Assembly: GCA_030789695.1 (NCBI GenBank)
Contig: CM061138.1
Coordinates: forward strand, 185,251,982 to 185,315,981
Length of the DNA: 64,000 bases
Direction: 5' to 3'
From: Scilla litardierei
Lineage: Eukaryota; Streptophyta; Magnoliopsida; Asparagales; Asparagaceae
Part shown: in pieces, positions 10,586 to 21,997 of the stretch
Layout: each line of letters opens with the position of its first letter
Numbering within the stretch: the first letter of the stretch is position 1
Notes under the pieces: generated by a model
Database searches by the model: none
What the model was told of the DNA's origin: nothing
What the model saw: only the letters and a program-made list of their open reading frames with translations
Program-made: the position numbers and the translations under genes

Positions 10586-11010
10586 CACCCAACCGACTCC
10601 ATTTCACCTGACCTCCAACTTCGCGATTCGAGCGGTTCATTTTCACTTCTCCCCAATCGATCTCCCTCCTCACTCCCACCACTCCCAATCGATTTTCCCC
10701 ACTTCCTCCACTACTCTCCAACCATCAATCCCCTCCCATCGACCACATTCAACCGTCGCCCAAAACCCTAGCCCTAGCCCCAACTTTTCGAAATTTGATT
10801 TCGTGTTGGATTAGCGTGTGGCGTTTCCCCAAATCCCTCCATCATACAGTGTGTGGTCTTTTGGGAGCTTGGACTCGCTTCATTACTGGGTAAACTCGAT
10901 CCTTAGCTTGATTTTTTAATTTTGCCCAAGTATTATTACTTCGCTCCCTTGTCATTGGTTGTGTGCACACTCATATAATCTTGTATATCGCACTAAATCA
11001 CCACACAATC

Positions 11011-12865
11011 ATGGCAAAAGATAAGGACAAGGGTAAGCGCATCATGGTGGAAGAGGAGCCGTCTCGCAAGAGACAAAAATCCACACGTTCCACACGTGGA
11101 CGTGCTCCTCCTCCACCGCCCACCCAACCACCACCCCAACCTATCATACCTGTGGTGGACCCACTGATGGGACCGCATGGAGTCCGTTTCATGAGTCAGA
11201 CACACAAAGACTTCTAATTTCGACCCAGCCAAAGATCTCACTTAGCCACCAAGTTTGCACACGATCAAACTCTGCTCGACCTCGGAGTTTTCTCCGAAGT
11301 CGAATCCCTATTCGCAAACCTAGGTTGGCTTAGTTTCCTCCACTCCCATGCCCCATCCTACCCCTCTCACACACTAGAATTTCTCTCCACTCTCAAAACT
11401 GAGGAGGGGTCAATTATCGATTTTCGCCTTCGAAACCGAAACTTCCGTGCCCCTGTGACTACCATCAACAATATTTTCGGTTTTCCCAATCTAGAAGGAA
11501 ACATCCCCCCTATGAATTGCATGCCGACTTTGATGTCGACCATTTTTGGGGACGCCTCACTCCTCATGATCATTTTCCTAGAGGCAAGGCCAAGGCCTCT
11601 TCCATCATCCACCCGGTCTTCCGTCTCACCCACCGTATCATATAGAGCACTTTCTTTCCTATGGATGAGTCCGGTACCGTGACCATCCCAGATTTATTCA
11701 TCCTTTGGGCGATGACTTTCCTTTTCATTCCCGGTGTTGACGGGATTACCTTCGAGGCCCCGCGCGTACGCATAAACGCCACTACGTGGCTAATTCAAAA
11801 ACTCATTGATATTAGCCGCAGAAACAAGGGTAAATATTGCTGCTGTGGCCTCATTACTCTCATTGCCTTACAACCTCCCTTCAACATCGTGATCCCCCCT
11901 AATTTGCCGCATGCCCCAGGATCTACATATCTTGATCTTGATGTCCTGAGGCACACCCATATGATCCAGCAACGAGGCAACGGTCGGTTTGCTTTTTACT
12001 ATGGCCACCCCGTGCACCATATACCATTCTGCCAAATCCTGACTGTATGTCTATTCACATTGAGGCAGATTGGTCGTTTCCTCCTGATCCTGAGTTTGTA
12101 AGGGGTTTACATTTACAGTTTCCTCTTCCTGACGCACCTAGACCATCTTCCCCTGTCGTCCACTTGGGCGAGCAGGACATCCCTGCGTTCAGTGAGGACC
12201 CTGAGGCTAGACCTAGTGTCACCACCCCGGCTGCTACTACTGTTTCTTCCGAGGCCCTGATCACGGCCCTGCACGGCCTGGCCTCTCACGTCGACACACC
12301 CATTGCTTCGGGCGCGCACTCTGCGATGCGATGCGCTACTTGTGCTCGCCTCGCTCTAGAGGCCGAGATGGCTACCGTACGCGCTGGTGCATCCTCCTCC
12401 ACCTCCTCGAATCCATCCACTTCTTTCCTTTCACATCCATGTTTCCTCGTACTCGAGCAAAAACATCGCCACCGTTCTCCGCCTTCTTACCTATGTCCAC
12501 GGTCCCCCACCACCTACTCCACCCCTATCACCCCCTCCATCACCCCTAGGCGATCATCCCCTCCCACCACTACCATTGATCCTACACCACCACCACCCCT
12601 CACCTCTATCACCATCGCCTACTCGCATCGCAAGAAGTCCGCTGTGCGCACGAGATCATTACCCACACCTACCTCATTGGTCGCCGTATCCTTACCATCC
12701 TCCATTACCACCGAGACCCCACCCATCATCCACATCCCTACCGAGCCCATCCATCCACCATCTCCACCTCTTTCTCCACTTCTTTGCACCCCCATCACCT
12801 CTCCCTCCCACACCCCTCCAGCCTCTTCCGAGGAGGATGAGGAGACTGCCTCTCCTGCACCTTGA
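11011..12865 (+). pseudogene. Env-like / ATHILA-type ORF of element 2 (broken)
   Basis: Homologue of the element 1 ORF. It starts MAKDKDKGKRIMVEEEPSRK (basic), has a Pro-rich spacer, then the ATHILA core (LGWLSFLHSHAPSYPSHTLEFLSTL, then FRLRNRNFRAPVTTINNIFGFPN). The core continues in other frames (IPDLFILWAMTFLFIPG; CCCGLITLIAL) and ends in a Pro/Ser/Thr-rich tail. Damage: stop at 11215-11217, a frameshift between about 11580 and 11660, and another near 12045. The N-terminal ATG at 11011 is preferred over an upstream in-frame ATG at 10963 because the basic start matches element 1. Function unproven, as for all members of this family. Confidence 0.65.
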
Positions 12866-14522
12866 TTTTCCTTTTTTCTGATTTTTCCCTAGATTTTATT
12901 GAGATCAGCTTGGGGGAAATCTATTTTCTGTGATTGTTGTCGTGTGTCTTGTCGTTGCTCATATCTTTTCTCTAGCATTATTGAGATCAGCTTAGATTTT
13001 ATTGAGATCAGCTTGGGGGAAATCTATTTTCTGTGATTGTTGTCGTGTGTCTTGTCGTTGTTGTGTGCTTGATTATATGTGTTCGTATGTATGTCTTTTT
13101 GTATAGTTGGTTTGTGTGTTTATTTTCTTTATTTCTCTATGTCTCGTTTCGTGTGTTTTTCATATTTTTCCCATTTTGTTGTCGGTGCGTACTTCCCTCC
13201 CATCTATCGTTTCCCTCCTGCTCTTACTCATATTGCATTGAGGGCAATGCAATGTTCAGCTTGGGGGAGTCGCACTTTGTGCGTCAGTCTTGTCTTTTTC
13301 CCGTTATTTTTGAGTCGTTTTCATCGTGTTTTTCTTTTTCTTTCCTTCTTTTTATTCTCCCTCTCCTAGAGATGACCCCACATGATGAACTGCCACGGAA
13401 CCACACACACATAGCTTAGCTATGATAATCGCTTTCACTAACCCTAGGAAGCCGAGTCCTATTGCATTTTATGCTCCGTGGGTTCACTTTGCTTTTGTGT
13501 GAGTTATGTGTTGTGACTAGCTAGTTGGTGTGCTTCTACGTTGTAATTTTGTTTTATATGCCTGTCCTTGGATGACCCCTAGATTATCATGCCTCAATTT
13601 CGAATATGTGGTATATGCCTCCACTGTCTACTTATTTATGCATGAATAATCTATATATATTACGCTTCAAATTGCATGTGTCGGGACTCTACCAATAGGA
13701 CTAGGATAACCCATTTGCTTATGTTCTGATCTGCAAAAATTTTTATTTTGCCAAATGTTTAGAATTCGTATTCTTTTTTGTTTTACTTGGTGCAGATCCC
13801 CTTGTCGTGCATCATTCTCCCATTTGGAGGAGTGCACACTTTTCATTATCCCACTTTCAAAAAAAAGGAAAAGAGAGAAAAGAAAAAAAATACGTATAGC
13901 AAAAATCCAAAAAATATACCAATATACAAAACCCAAAAAAAATTCATGATGTGAATATTATTCCTACCGCCATGAATAAAGGGAAGGCGAGAATTTGCAC
14001 CAAGTGATCTCCTCCGCACCTACTCAACCCCCTTTGATTTCGAAAACGCTTGGCATAGGAATTTTCTAGCAATCGCCTTGGCATTCGTGCGGTAATCTCC
14101 TAGTTCCTAGCAGTAGAGTCCCCGACATATGATATATTTCTATTCTTACTCTATTCTCATGCATGCTTGAACTGTTGTTCACCGCTAATTTGAATTGATT
14201 CGATATTTGGGTCATTCCATGGGTATGAGTATATGGAGCTTTATTGCACAACTTAGATAGTTACACCGTCTGCTAGCTCACGACCTCACTCACTCGTGCT
14301 TCACCGTGTGTATCCACGACACTTGTATGGACTCATATTCCTGGGTTTAGTGATGTGCTTATCGCATGCTTGCTTACTGTGGCGTGTTTGATTTCGTTGG
14401 CTCTGATGGGTGATCTAGGATTTTCTTTTCTTTTTCTGTTTCTTCCTTTTTATTTTTCCCTTCGAGCTCCTACTCTCGCTTGTCTTTCTCGAGGGCCAGG
14501 AAGGGTTCAACTTGGGGGATTT
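12866..14522 (+). other. 3' UTR of element 2 with repeated PPT-like motif and 102-bp duplication
   Basis: No credible gene. AGCTTGGGGGA occurs at about 12907, 13009 and 13254, and an AACTTGGGGGATTTT form at 14508-14522 abuts the LTR as its PPT. The first two copies are inside a tandem duplication of about 102 bp (12890-12991 and 12992-13060 onward). A purine-rich tract (13858-13890) and a CATTGAGGGCAATG block parallel those of element 1. Confidence 0.6.
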
Positions 14523-14777
14523 TGACGTGCGTTTATATTTTATATATTCACGCACGTCTTCTCCATGATTTCCCGTCGTTTTTCGTTGTTTTCCGTTGTT
14601 TCGTATCTATTCTTTTGTGAGTTTTAGTTTCTTTTCACTTTCTTTGTGTTTGTGTGCTATTACAGGAGATGGCCAGTGCATGGGATATACATAGCCCACA
14701 TCATGAGTCACCGGAGCAACGGGAGGTGACACACGAGATCCTGAGAGCCAATCGCCAAAGTATATCATGTATCAGCT

Positions 14778-15100
14778 CTCAACCGATCGGGTGGACAGTT
14801 CCACCCGATCAGTTTGTGCACATGTATCAGACCCGAGGAGAAGCAGCAATGAAGCAAACCCCAATCGATCGGTTCAGTGATTAATTGGGTGCGACAGTCT
14901 TCTCTGGTTTGTGAGCCAAACTCCACCCGATCGGTTGACGAGTCAACCGATCGGGTCACATGTAGCATTTCTTCACTAGCTCAAGAACCCAACAACTTCA
15001 CCTGGTCGGTTCAGTGATCAGGTGAAGTATCTCAGAAGCTGAAGACCCAGTCAAACGGTCGTGTCAACCGATCGGTTGATGTTTTAATCGATCGGTTGGA
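14778..15100 (+). promoter_or_regulatory. U3 palindrome cluster of element 2 LTR
   Basis: Four full CCGATCGG palindromes (AACCGATCGGGT, ACCCGATCGGTT, AACCGATCGGGT, AACCGATCGGTT) and several half or mutated sites (CCCGATCAGTT, AATCGATCGGTT, ACCTGGTCGGTT). An AT-rich GTAAATATA stretch (15151-15159) may be the TATA region. The motif matches the internal promoter at 10219-10585. Confidence 0.6.
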
Positions 15101-15670
15101 CATTTATTTTTGTCTTCTTGTGGGAATATTCCCTGGCATCTTGCCAAAATGTAAATATAGCCCTAGGTTTCCCAGAAAACGTAATCCCCATTTTCTTAAC
15201 TGTTTTTAGGGGTTTTTGGCTGCTGAGAATTTATTTTGGTTTGTAAGTTTCTTGATCGCTTTAATACTTTAATATTGTGTTATTAATACCATTTGCTACA
15301 GTAGTTTACTCTTTGATTCTCATTGTAACGGCTGAAATATGTGTTATTGAATCTCTTGCAATGATTAGTGAGTAGTTTCCTAATCTGGGACATTGGTGGA
15401 AGCCCCTTCGTGGATTCTCCCTAAAACGACCACATGATTAGGGTTTCGATAGGATATAGGGATTTAGATGGTTATGCAGGGCGTTTTATTGTCTCTGGCA
15501 GGAGAAAGACCGCCTTTGACCATCGAGCCAAGGAGAAATAAAACGGGAGTTTGATCCCCTAGCCACAGCTCACACTCCTAGCGTAGACATTGATTCCTCG
15601 CGCGTGGGTACGGCAGGATGAAATGCGGAGAGCAATCGTTGCGAGCTTAGTGCTCCCGGAGTCGGTCGGT

Positions 15671-15764
15671 GTTGGACATGGGAATGCCCACCGTCCGAAC
15701 CCGGGTAGACCTAGCGTATCATCCTGGGCATCGACCGGAATATCGGACCCATGGGACGCTAGGT
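15671..15764 (+). other. Two predicted hairpins in U5 of element 2
   Basis: First (15671-15700): nested GTT/AAC, GGAC/GTCC and TGGG/CCCA around an AATG loop. Second (15709-15764): a perfect 9-bp outer stem ACCTAGCGT/ACGCTAGGT with an inner TGGG/CCCA and CCG/CGG. Element 1 also has hairpins in U5, but of different sequence. Confidence 0.5.
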
Positions 15765-16081
15765 ACAGCTATTAGAGGCAACGTCTCACCACTAAACCCT
15801 AGAATCTGATCGTATTTCTATCTGTCGATCGTAATAGAGAGAACTCATGATAGGGTGGAAACCAAGGTCATAGGTTACTTTTTATATCTTATACCTTTCC
15901 ATAGTTTCATATCGTGACAACCCACAAAGCGATAGGGCTAGCTCACCCACCAGGTGATCCGGTTCCTGTTTGATCACAAGCACATCACACGCCTCCCCGT
16001 GTTCGGCCCTCAAGCCACACCTCGACACCGTGCGCTTGCGGTTATAAATTTTAATCCTGGTATCCCCATTTCGACTTTACA

Positions 16082-16846
16082 TAGTGCCAAATCTAGGGGA
16101 CGTCAAGGGGGAATAACGCCTGGTCGTAGCTTAGTGGGCGAAGCCGACGTTGGTGTGGGCCCAATCCCGTAGATGTTGATGTTCGAGAGCTGTCGAGAGC
16201 GAAGCTTTGCAGGTTAGCCCCGGCTCTGGCATAGGCTCGCAGCTCATGCTGCAGGGCCGGCCCAGAGGGGCGAAAGGTCCCTCAGGATGAGTTGACGGTT
16301 CCTTGGCCCTCGATCTGAAGTGTTAGTCCGTACAGTTATGCAGGTTAGTATAATAGTGCGCCAGAACTCTTACTCCTAAAGTTTGGCCCTTGGTCATGTG
16401 GACAAACTATCTCCTTGCCCGCCGTAAGATAGGGGAGTGGGTCCTCGATTCGAGCGAGGGGAAAGGGCGGGAATTATTTCGAAAAACCCGCCCACCATTT
16501 CGATGCTATCATTTTGAATCAATGGTGGGAGGATATCGAAGCGTCCAGATCGTTCTGCGAGAGACGCGTGGCGGATGTGACTGCGACTGTCAGTCGAGGC
16601 GTCAGAAGGCTCGGATCTTCGACGCGTGGCAGGACCACTGCGGCTGGGATCGCTCAACGAATCTTATAAACGGGGGGAGGGGAAGCCAGTGAAAGTTTCC
16701 CACTTCTGAGTTTTCTTGTGTTCTTGCCTTCACCGGAGTTTCTGATTGCAGTTGCCGTCGACGTCATCGCTGGAGATCAGGCCACCGTCACGACATCGTC
16801 ATTCAGCCACCAGAATCGTATAAGTATTGTTCTTTTTCTTCTAGAA
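16082..16846 (+). promoter_or_regulatory. Upstream region of the Tat antisense ORF with plus-strand TATA box
   Basis: No protein is recognisable here. TATAAA at 16665-16670 lies 180 bases before the first ATG of the plus-strand ORF. Upstream are GTCAG-type motifs (CTGTCAGTCGAGGCGTCAGAAGG around 16588) like those in the Tat LTR U3 regions. I infer a promoter for the antisense ORF. The segment abuts the element 2 LTR at 16081/16082, so the 3' LTR of this Tat copy is missing. Confidence 0.4.
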
Positions 16847-19181
16847 ATGACCTCATCGACATATTCCTCTCGTTCGTCGGCATCGAGGGAGGTGGAACAG
16901 TGGATTAGGGGCGGGGAGGGATGGAGATCTCCGCCGCGGATACGGTGGAGAGTGCAGAGGAAAGGTCGTCGAAGAGTCAGGATCGCACTCAGGGAGCCGA
17001 GCAGCTAGCAAGCACATCCTTGGTGGACCAAAGGGACCCGAGGAAGGGAAGGGGCCCGTGGTGCTGAAGCCGAAGGCATCCGCCCAGGTTGTTGACACCG
17101 TGGCAGAGGCCGGAGATGTTCCCGTCGAGATTATGTGCACGATGTCGGTGGCACGGACCTCCATAATACCTGATATCCGCGCTTTATACATTAGGCTGCC
17201 CTACGCAGTCCGCCTGCCGACCGCTTTGGAACGAGTGTGTTTAACACGAGGTCGGGGTATACGTAGCGTGCTTCCAGCAAGGGTTGCACTTCCCTCTTCC
17301 TCCTCTGCTGCTTGAGATTCTGAATTTTCTGGAGCTGCCGTTGTTCCAGCTGATGCCGAACTCTATTAGTGCGATCGTCAGCTTCCTCGTTCTGTGTGCG
17401 AGTAATAACGTCTGCCCTTCCCTCTCTCTGTTCCACCACTTCTTTGCGCTCAAGAAGCCGAGGTCGTACTATTACTTGTCAGCGAAGAAGAGTCATCCCA
17501 TTATCTTGGGCTTGCTGGGCAAGATTAAGGGTTGGAGGGAGTAGTACGTGTTCGTCTTGATGCCTCCCCTGACTTGGCGTTGAGGTCGAACTGGGGCACC
17601 CTAAACCCGGAAGCCAAGAAGGGTGTTTACCTGAGCGAGGACAAGGAGGAGCGGGCTAGGATCCTAAAGGTGATCCCTACTGATGACATGGAGTACGACA
17701 TGCACACCTAGAAGGAGACGATAACTCGGTATATCTGGCCTGAATGTAACCCAAGCTTTGTGGCTGTCGCTCATAATTTGCTCACCTTGATCTATCTTCC
17801 CTTTACAGGTCGGATAATGAGTGTGCTAGTCGAGGAGCTGAAGAGGCTGGCTGCAGAGCGAGTGGCCTAGCAACCTAATAAGGCCACCAAGAAGAGGTCT
17901 CACGAGGGGACATACACAAAGAGAGCAGAGACGTCGAAGAAGGCAGAGACGCCTGGTGGGGCGAAGAGGCCGAAGTTGGCGGTGAAGCCGACCACTCTGG
18001 ATCCTCAGGTTACGGCGAGGGACGCCCACCGACCTGCGGAGGGCACCGTGTGCAGAGCCGACCGCCCCAACCATCGACCTCGAAGCGGGGGAGGGTGGGC
18101 GGGCTGAATCGGAGGCCGAAGGCTCCGATACAAGTCGGCCACACTCAAAGACTACCGCCGCTACAACGTCGACCCAGACCCCGGCTCCTCCGGGTGGCTC
18201 CACTGGGTCGGGCTCAGTTGTTCAGATGACCGGAGGGGATGGCTGGCCCTACGGTTGCTCACAGTTTATGCTGGAGAAGCCCGCCCACCCGAGCTGTGAG
18301 GCATCACTCGCTGTCTTTAAATTGAAGAGGATCAATGTCGAGGGCATACCGTCGGAGGCTCTCTCGCTGATGCCCTACTCGATCGGGTCTGTCGAGTCGG
18401 TCTTCGACGAGGCAGGAGTGGGGCGAGGCTAGCTGAAAACTGCCAGCTGCCCCGGGACAAGGAATCCCTGGCGACTGTCGGTCCGGAGCGGCTATGTACC
18501 TCAGCAATTTGGCACACCATGCAGGTCCGGAATCTTCAGAGGCTTTTATTTGTCTTTGCAGGTTTTGACCTTTTCTTGCCTTGTCACACAGGCCAATGCC
18601 ATGATGGTCACCGTCAGGTGCTATACCCCGGTCATGACCATGGCCGAGGCCGTTCTCACGAAAAAAGAGGCGGAGCTCGCCCTTGAAAAGGCCCGACATG
18701 CCAAGCTGAAAGAGTCGTATGCTGTTCAGTAGACTACGATAGAGAAGTACGAGAAGTCGTTGAGGAACTCGAGGCGAGGGCCGCCACCGGATTAACTAGC
18801 CAAGCCAAGCTGGAGGGCGAGCTGGAGCAGGAGAAAGCACTGACGGTCGAGCTAGCGGCTCAGGTGAAGGCCAGGAAGGAGGAGCTGGCTGTGAGGATCA
18901 GAGAATTCCGGGACTATCAGGTGAAAATGTTCGTCCCTGCCCTGGCGGAGGTGAGGATTGAAGGCATGTAGAAGGGATGGGAGGCGTGCCTCCAAAGGAT
19001 AAAGGAGAAAGCGGGGAGCCTTTATCCTTCGATCGAGGTGAACTTCGACATGCTCGTGGCCTCTGATGCAGAGGAGGTAGAAGCGGGGGGCGATGAGGGT
19101 GTGCTTGTCGATATAGAGGGCGACACCCCGGAGGCCGACAACGGGGATGGTGGCCAGAGGGATGGCAATCAACGGGTGTAG
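16847..19181 (+). pseudogene. Tat-lineage extra ORF, antisense to the Tat pol (broken)
   Basis: Some Tat-lineage elements carry an extra ORF of unknown function between pol and the 3' LTR, often antisense. This degraded gene fits: it lies on the plus strand while the adjoining Tat pol fragments are on the minus strand. Recognisable parts, in changing frames: MTSSTYSSRSSASREVEQW at the start; LPYAVRLPTALERV; a hydrophobic core at 17284-17544 (FPLPPLLLEILNFL ... SISAIVSFLVLCASN) like the plant 'putative gypsy-type transposon' domain; a Lys-rich region at 17860-18000; and a C-terminal coiled coil (18590-19180) ending at TAG 19179-19181. Polypyrimidine-AG sequences at about 17809 and 18590 could be 3' splice sites, so some frame breaks may be introns. 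Confidence 0.5.
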
Positions 19182-19419
19182 TGCGTAGATTTCTCTCATT
19201 TTTTTGAGTGCATTTCGAATGTTTGATGGGGTCGACCTAAGGGAGGCCTTTTTTGTAAGGTCGGCCCCGTCGATATTTGTAAAATTTTTTGCCTAGGCTT
19301 GTTGAATGAAATGGAAGTTTTTGCTAACTGATGCGGTCTGGGCTCTCTTTCGTAACTGGGTAGCATGGCCCTGGTGGGTGTTATCCCCTTCACACAGGGC
19401 AGGCTATAGTTGGGGAGGG

Positions 19420-19605
19420 AGCGAGTTAATAGCTCGGCCCGTGCCCTTCTCCGATTTGGGTGGCGAAGCCCCATGAGCTTGCCTCGGAGTTTAGAAAGGG
19501 GGATCGAGCCCTTGCTCAGCCCGTGCCCTTCTTCGGTTTGGGCGGCGAAGCTCCGTGAGCTTACCCCGGAGATTGGCTGAGTTCGATGGTAAGTAAATAT
19601 TCCAC
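19420..19605 (-). repeat. Two units of the ~90-bp Tat repeat
   Basis: Two diverged copies of the unit that forms the large array at 20700-21900 (shared GCTCGGCCCGTGCCCTTCT and TTTGGGTGGCGAAGC). They follow, in minus-strand order, an integrase C-terminal relic (19690-19865), just as the main array follows the integrase at 21998. So they belong to a second, deleted Tat copy. Confidence 0.7.
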
Positions 19606-19689
19606 CTGGAGGACAGAATTTGGCAATTTTCATGAAAGGAAGAACATATCATTAACATTTACATGGCTATTGATAGTGATCACGCGAGT

Positions 19690-19865
19690 GTGCCACCATC
19701 CATGGATAGGTTAGCTCGCCATCGGCCCGGGTCGCCAGGATGTAAGTTGGCTCGACGAAGTCGGCGATTCCATAGATTCCTTCCTATTTTGTTGCGAGCT
19801 TCTCTCGATGAGCGGGCTCCGTGTTGACTTGGAGGAGTGTCCAGGGCACGCTCGGCTGTCCCTTG
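19690..19865 (-). pseudogene. Relic of a Tat integrase C-terminus
   Basis: Diverged copy of the segment at about 22020-22150. Shared blocks include GGTTAGCTCGCCA, AGGATGTA, TCGACGA/TCGGCGATT, and TTTTGTTGCGAGCTTC against TTTTGCTGCGAGCTTC. In the minus-strand sense these encode the KWEGPYEI...ILTTMDGG-type region of Tat integrase. No open frame remains. Confidence 0.5.
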
Positions 19866-20129
19866 TTGGCGATGGCCTTCTTTCTCTACCATTACTCTCC
19901 TCGTCCTCTTTTACTTTCTCGATGACGACGGGTTGCTTGATCTCTTCTGGAAGTTCCCCAGGCTTGGTAGCGACATAGAGAGAGGAAGAGCATGGGCAGA
20001 TCAGAGGAGGGGAGGGGGGCTCGTTGTTCAGGAACACGGGCCGGCTGTCGGGAGAGTTGGGCAGTCGGGGTGGCGACGCCTCCGTGGAGGTGGAGTTCGT
20101 CGTGGAGTGGGCGTTGGACGAGAGAAATT

Positions 20130-20690
20130 TCCACCCTGGATCCTCTGGCGCAAGTTGTCCAGGGGAAGCCGAGGTGGAGATGGTGGGACGTCTATGTGTA
20201 AGACGAATAACTCTTCGACGATCTACCTGTAAGATGAATAACTCGTCAGTAAGGCTCGGTTGGCTGCCCAACGAGAGCATGTCTGGTGATTGGGCTGACG
20301 AGCGACTCTTCTGGAGCCGTCGGACCCGTGGGGCGATCTAAAGATAGATCCGCCCTGTCATGATGGACTTGGGAAGGGGGGAAAATATGGGGGCAGTGCT
20401 TGCCCCTGTATATTCATGAAAAAATTGTCTAGAGCCTATTTGCTCCGCCCCTCTCCCTTGTGGCAAAATGTGGGGTATTTATAGGTGTTCGGAGTTGGTG
20501 TCCATTGACATGCTGGTGCTGAGTTATCTTGTTAGGGTCGAATCAGTCAGACCCGCTTCTGCCAGACGATGTGTCAGGCGTCAGACCTGCTCTTGTCAGG
20601 CGGTGAGTTGTCATTAATAGCGTGCCTCCCGAGTCCGTCCTTTTGCGCTGATAAGTCACTTTAGGGGCGTACTTTTTTGGGACCATGAGT
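20130..20690 (-). mobile_element. Probable Tat-type LTR (minus strand), approximate ends
   Basis: It resembles the Tat LTR at 46351-47422 in order of parts. It has a minus-strand TATA box (CTATAAATACCCC, 20473-20485), an R region with the same TTGCCCCTGT block seen at 46751, a CGTCAG(T/A)AAGGC block (20251 against 46587), and several GTCAGACG/GTCAGGCG motifs in U3 (20555-20610). It lies just past the 90-bp array, where the 3' LTR of the minus-strand pol at 21998-24660 is expected. The segment 19866-20130 beyond it could be leader/gag start of a second copy, but I recognise no protein there. Confidence 0.45.
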
Positions 20691-20699
20691 TGTTCGAAG

Positions 20700-21900
20700 G
20701 TCCTAGCCCCGCCCGTGCCCTTCTCCGGTTTGGGTGGCGAAGCTCCGTAAGCTTGCCACAGAGTCTTCATTGGAGGGGGGAGCGAGCGCGTTGCTTGGCC
20801 CATGCCCTTCTCTGATTTGGGTGGTGACACTCTGTAAGCTTGCCTCGGAGTCTTCACTGGAGGGGGGAGCGAGCGTGTAGCTCGGCCCGTGCCCTTCTCC
20901 GGTTTGGGTGGCAAAGCTCGGTAAGCTTGCCTCGGAGTCTTCACTGGAGGGGGGAGCGAGTGCGTAGCTCGGCCAGTGTCCTTCTCCGGTTTGGGTGGCG
21001 AAGCTTCGTAAGCTTGCCCCAGAGTTTTCACTGGAGGGGGGAGCAAGCGCGTAGCTCAGCCCGTGCCCTTCTCCGGTTTGGGTGGCGAAGCTCCGTAAGC
21101 TTGCCCCGGAGTCTTCACTGGAGGAGGGGAGTGAGCGTGTAGCTCAGCCCGTGCCCTTCTCCGGTTTGGGTGGCGAAGCTCCGTAGGCTTGCCCTGGAGT
21201 CTTCACTAGAGGGGGGAGCGAGCGCGTAGCTCGGCCCGTGCCCTTCTCCGTTTTGGGTGGCGAAGCTCCGTAGGCTTGCCCTGGAGTCTTCACTGGAGGG
21301 GGGAGCGAGCGCGTAGCTCGGCCTGTGCCCTTCTCTGATTTGGGTGGCGAAGCTCCGTAGGCTTGCCATAGAGTCTTCATTAGAGGGGGAAGCAAGCACG
21401 TAGCTCGGCCCGTGCCCTTCTTTGGTTTGGGTGGCGAAGCTCTGTACGCTTGCCCCGGAGTCTTCACTGGAGGGGGGAGCGAGCGCATAGATCGGCCCGT
21501 GCCCTTCTCCAGTTTGGGTGGCGAAGCTCCGTACACTTGCCCCGGAGTCTTCACTGGAGGGGGGGAGCGAGCGCGTAGCTCGGCCTGTGCCCTTCTTCAG
21601 TTTAGGTGGCGAAGCTCCGTAAGCTTGCACCGGAGTCTTCACTGTGGGAGGAGCAAGCGCGTAGCTCGGCCTGTGCCCTTCTCTTGTTTGGGTGGTGAAG
21701 CTCCGAAAGCTTGCTCCGGAGTCTTCACTGGAGGGGGGAGCGAGCGCGTAGCTCGGCCCGTGCCCTTCTCCGGTTTGGGTGGGAAGCTCCGTAAGCTTGC
21801 CCCGGGTCTTCACTAGAGGGGGGAGCGAGCGCATAGCTCGGCCAGTGCCCTTCTCCGATTTGGTTGGCGAAGCTCTGTAAGCTTGCCCCGGAGTCTTCAA
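20700..21900 (-). repeat. Tandem array, about 14 units of about 90 bp, in Tat 3' region
   Basis: Head-to-tail units of 85-92 bp, each with TCTTCACTGGAGGGGGGAGC, a GAGCGCGTAGCTCGGCC block, GTGCCCTTCTCCGGTTTGGG and GGCGAAGCTCCGTAAGCTTG. Units differ by scattered substitutions and small indels. Long open frames in the array are translation of the repeat, not genes. The array starts about 100 bases past the integrase stop (minus-strand order). Tat/Ogre elements are known for tandem repeats in the region between pol and the 3' LTR. Confidence 0.9.
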
Positions 21901-21997
21901 ATATTCAGAAAAATTCACGAAGATAATTTCCAAGTGAAGACGGCAAAGTTTGAAAAATAAGCGAGGAATGAAGGTAATTTTATTAAAACTCACGAGG

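Larger units (their letters stand above)
14523..16081 (+). mobile_element. Athila-like element 2: 3' LTR (about 1.56 kb)
   Basis: Starts TGACGTGCG directly after the PPT-like AACTTGGGGGATTTT. U3 holds CCGATCGG palindromes at about 14781-15090. U5 shares a short block with element 1 (ACCGTGCGCTTGCGG near 16027). I place the end at TTACA 16081 by analogy with TTACA at 429. The LTR is otherwise unlike that of element 1. U5 contains two strong inverted-repeat structures (15671-15700 and 15709-15764). The 5' LTR is not in the window, so both ends rest on TG/CA, PPT and family analogy. Confidence 0.6.

Noticed and set aside
15350..15361. AATCTCTTGCAA in element 2's LTR, the exact complement of 12 nt of the element 1 loop
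   Set aside because: A loop-loop or antisense contact is tempting, but it is a single short match in a different element and may be chance.
19711..20280. 189-codon minus-strand frame between the Tat LTR-like segment and the integrase relic
   Set aside because: Spans LTR/leader and the relic of the integrase C-terminus in a different frame; Ser/Pro-rich and without a recognisable gag domain.
20543..21993. Long minus-strand open frames (up to about 290 codons) rich in ASPPKPEKGTGRA
   Set aside because: They are in-frame translations of the ~90-bp tandem repeat; the repeat length is close to a multiple of three and stops are rare by chance.
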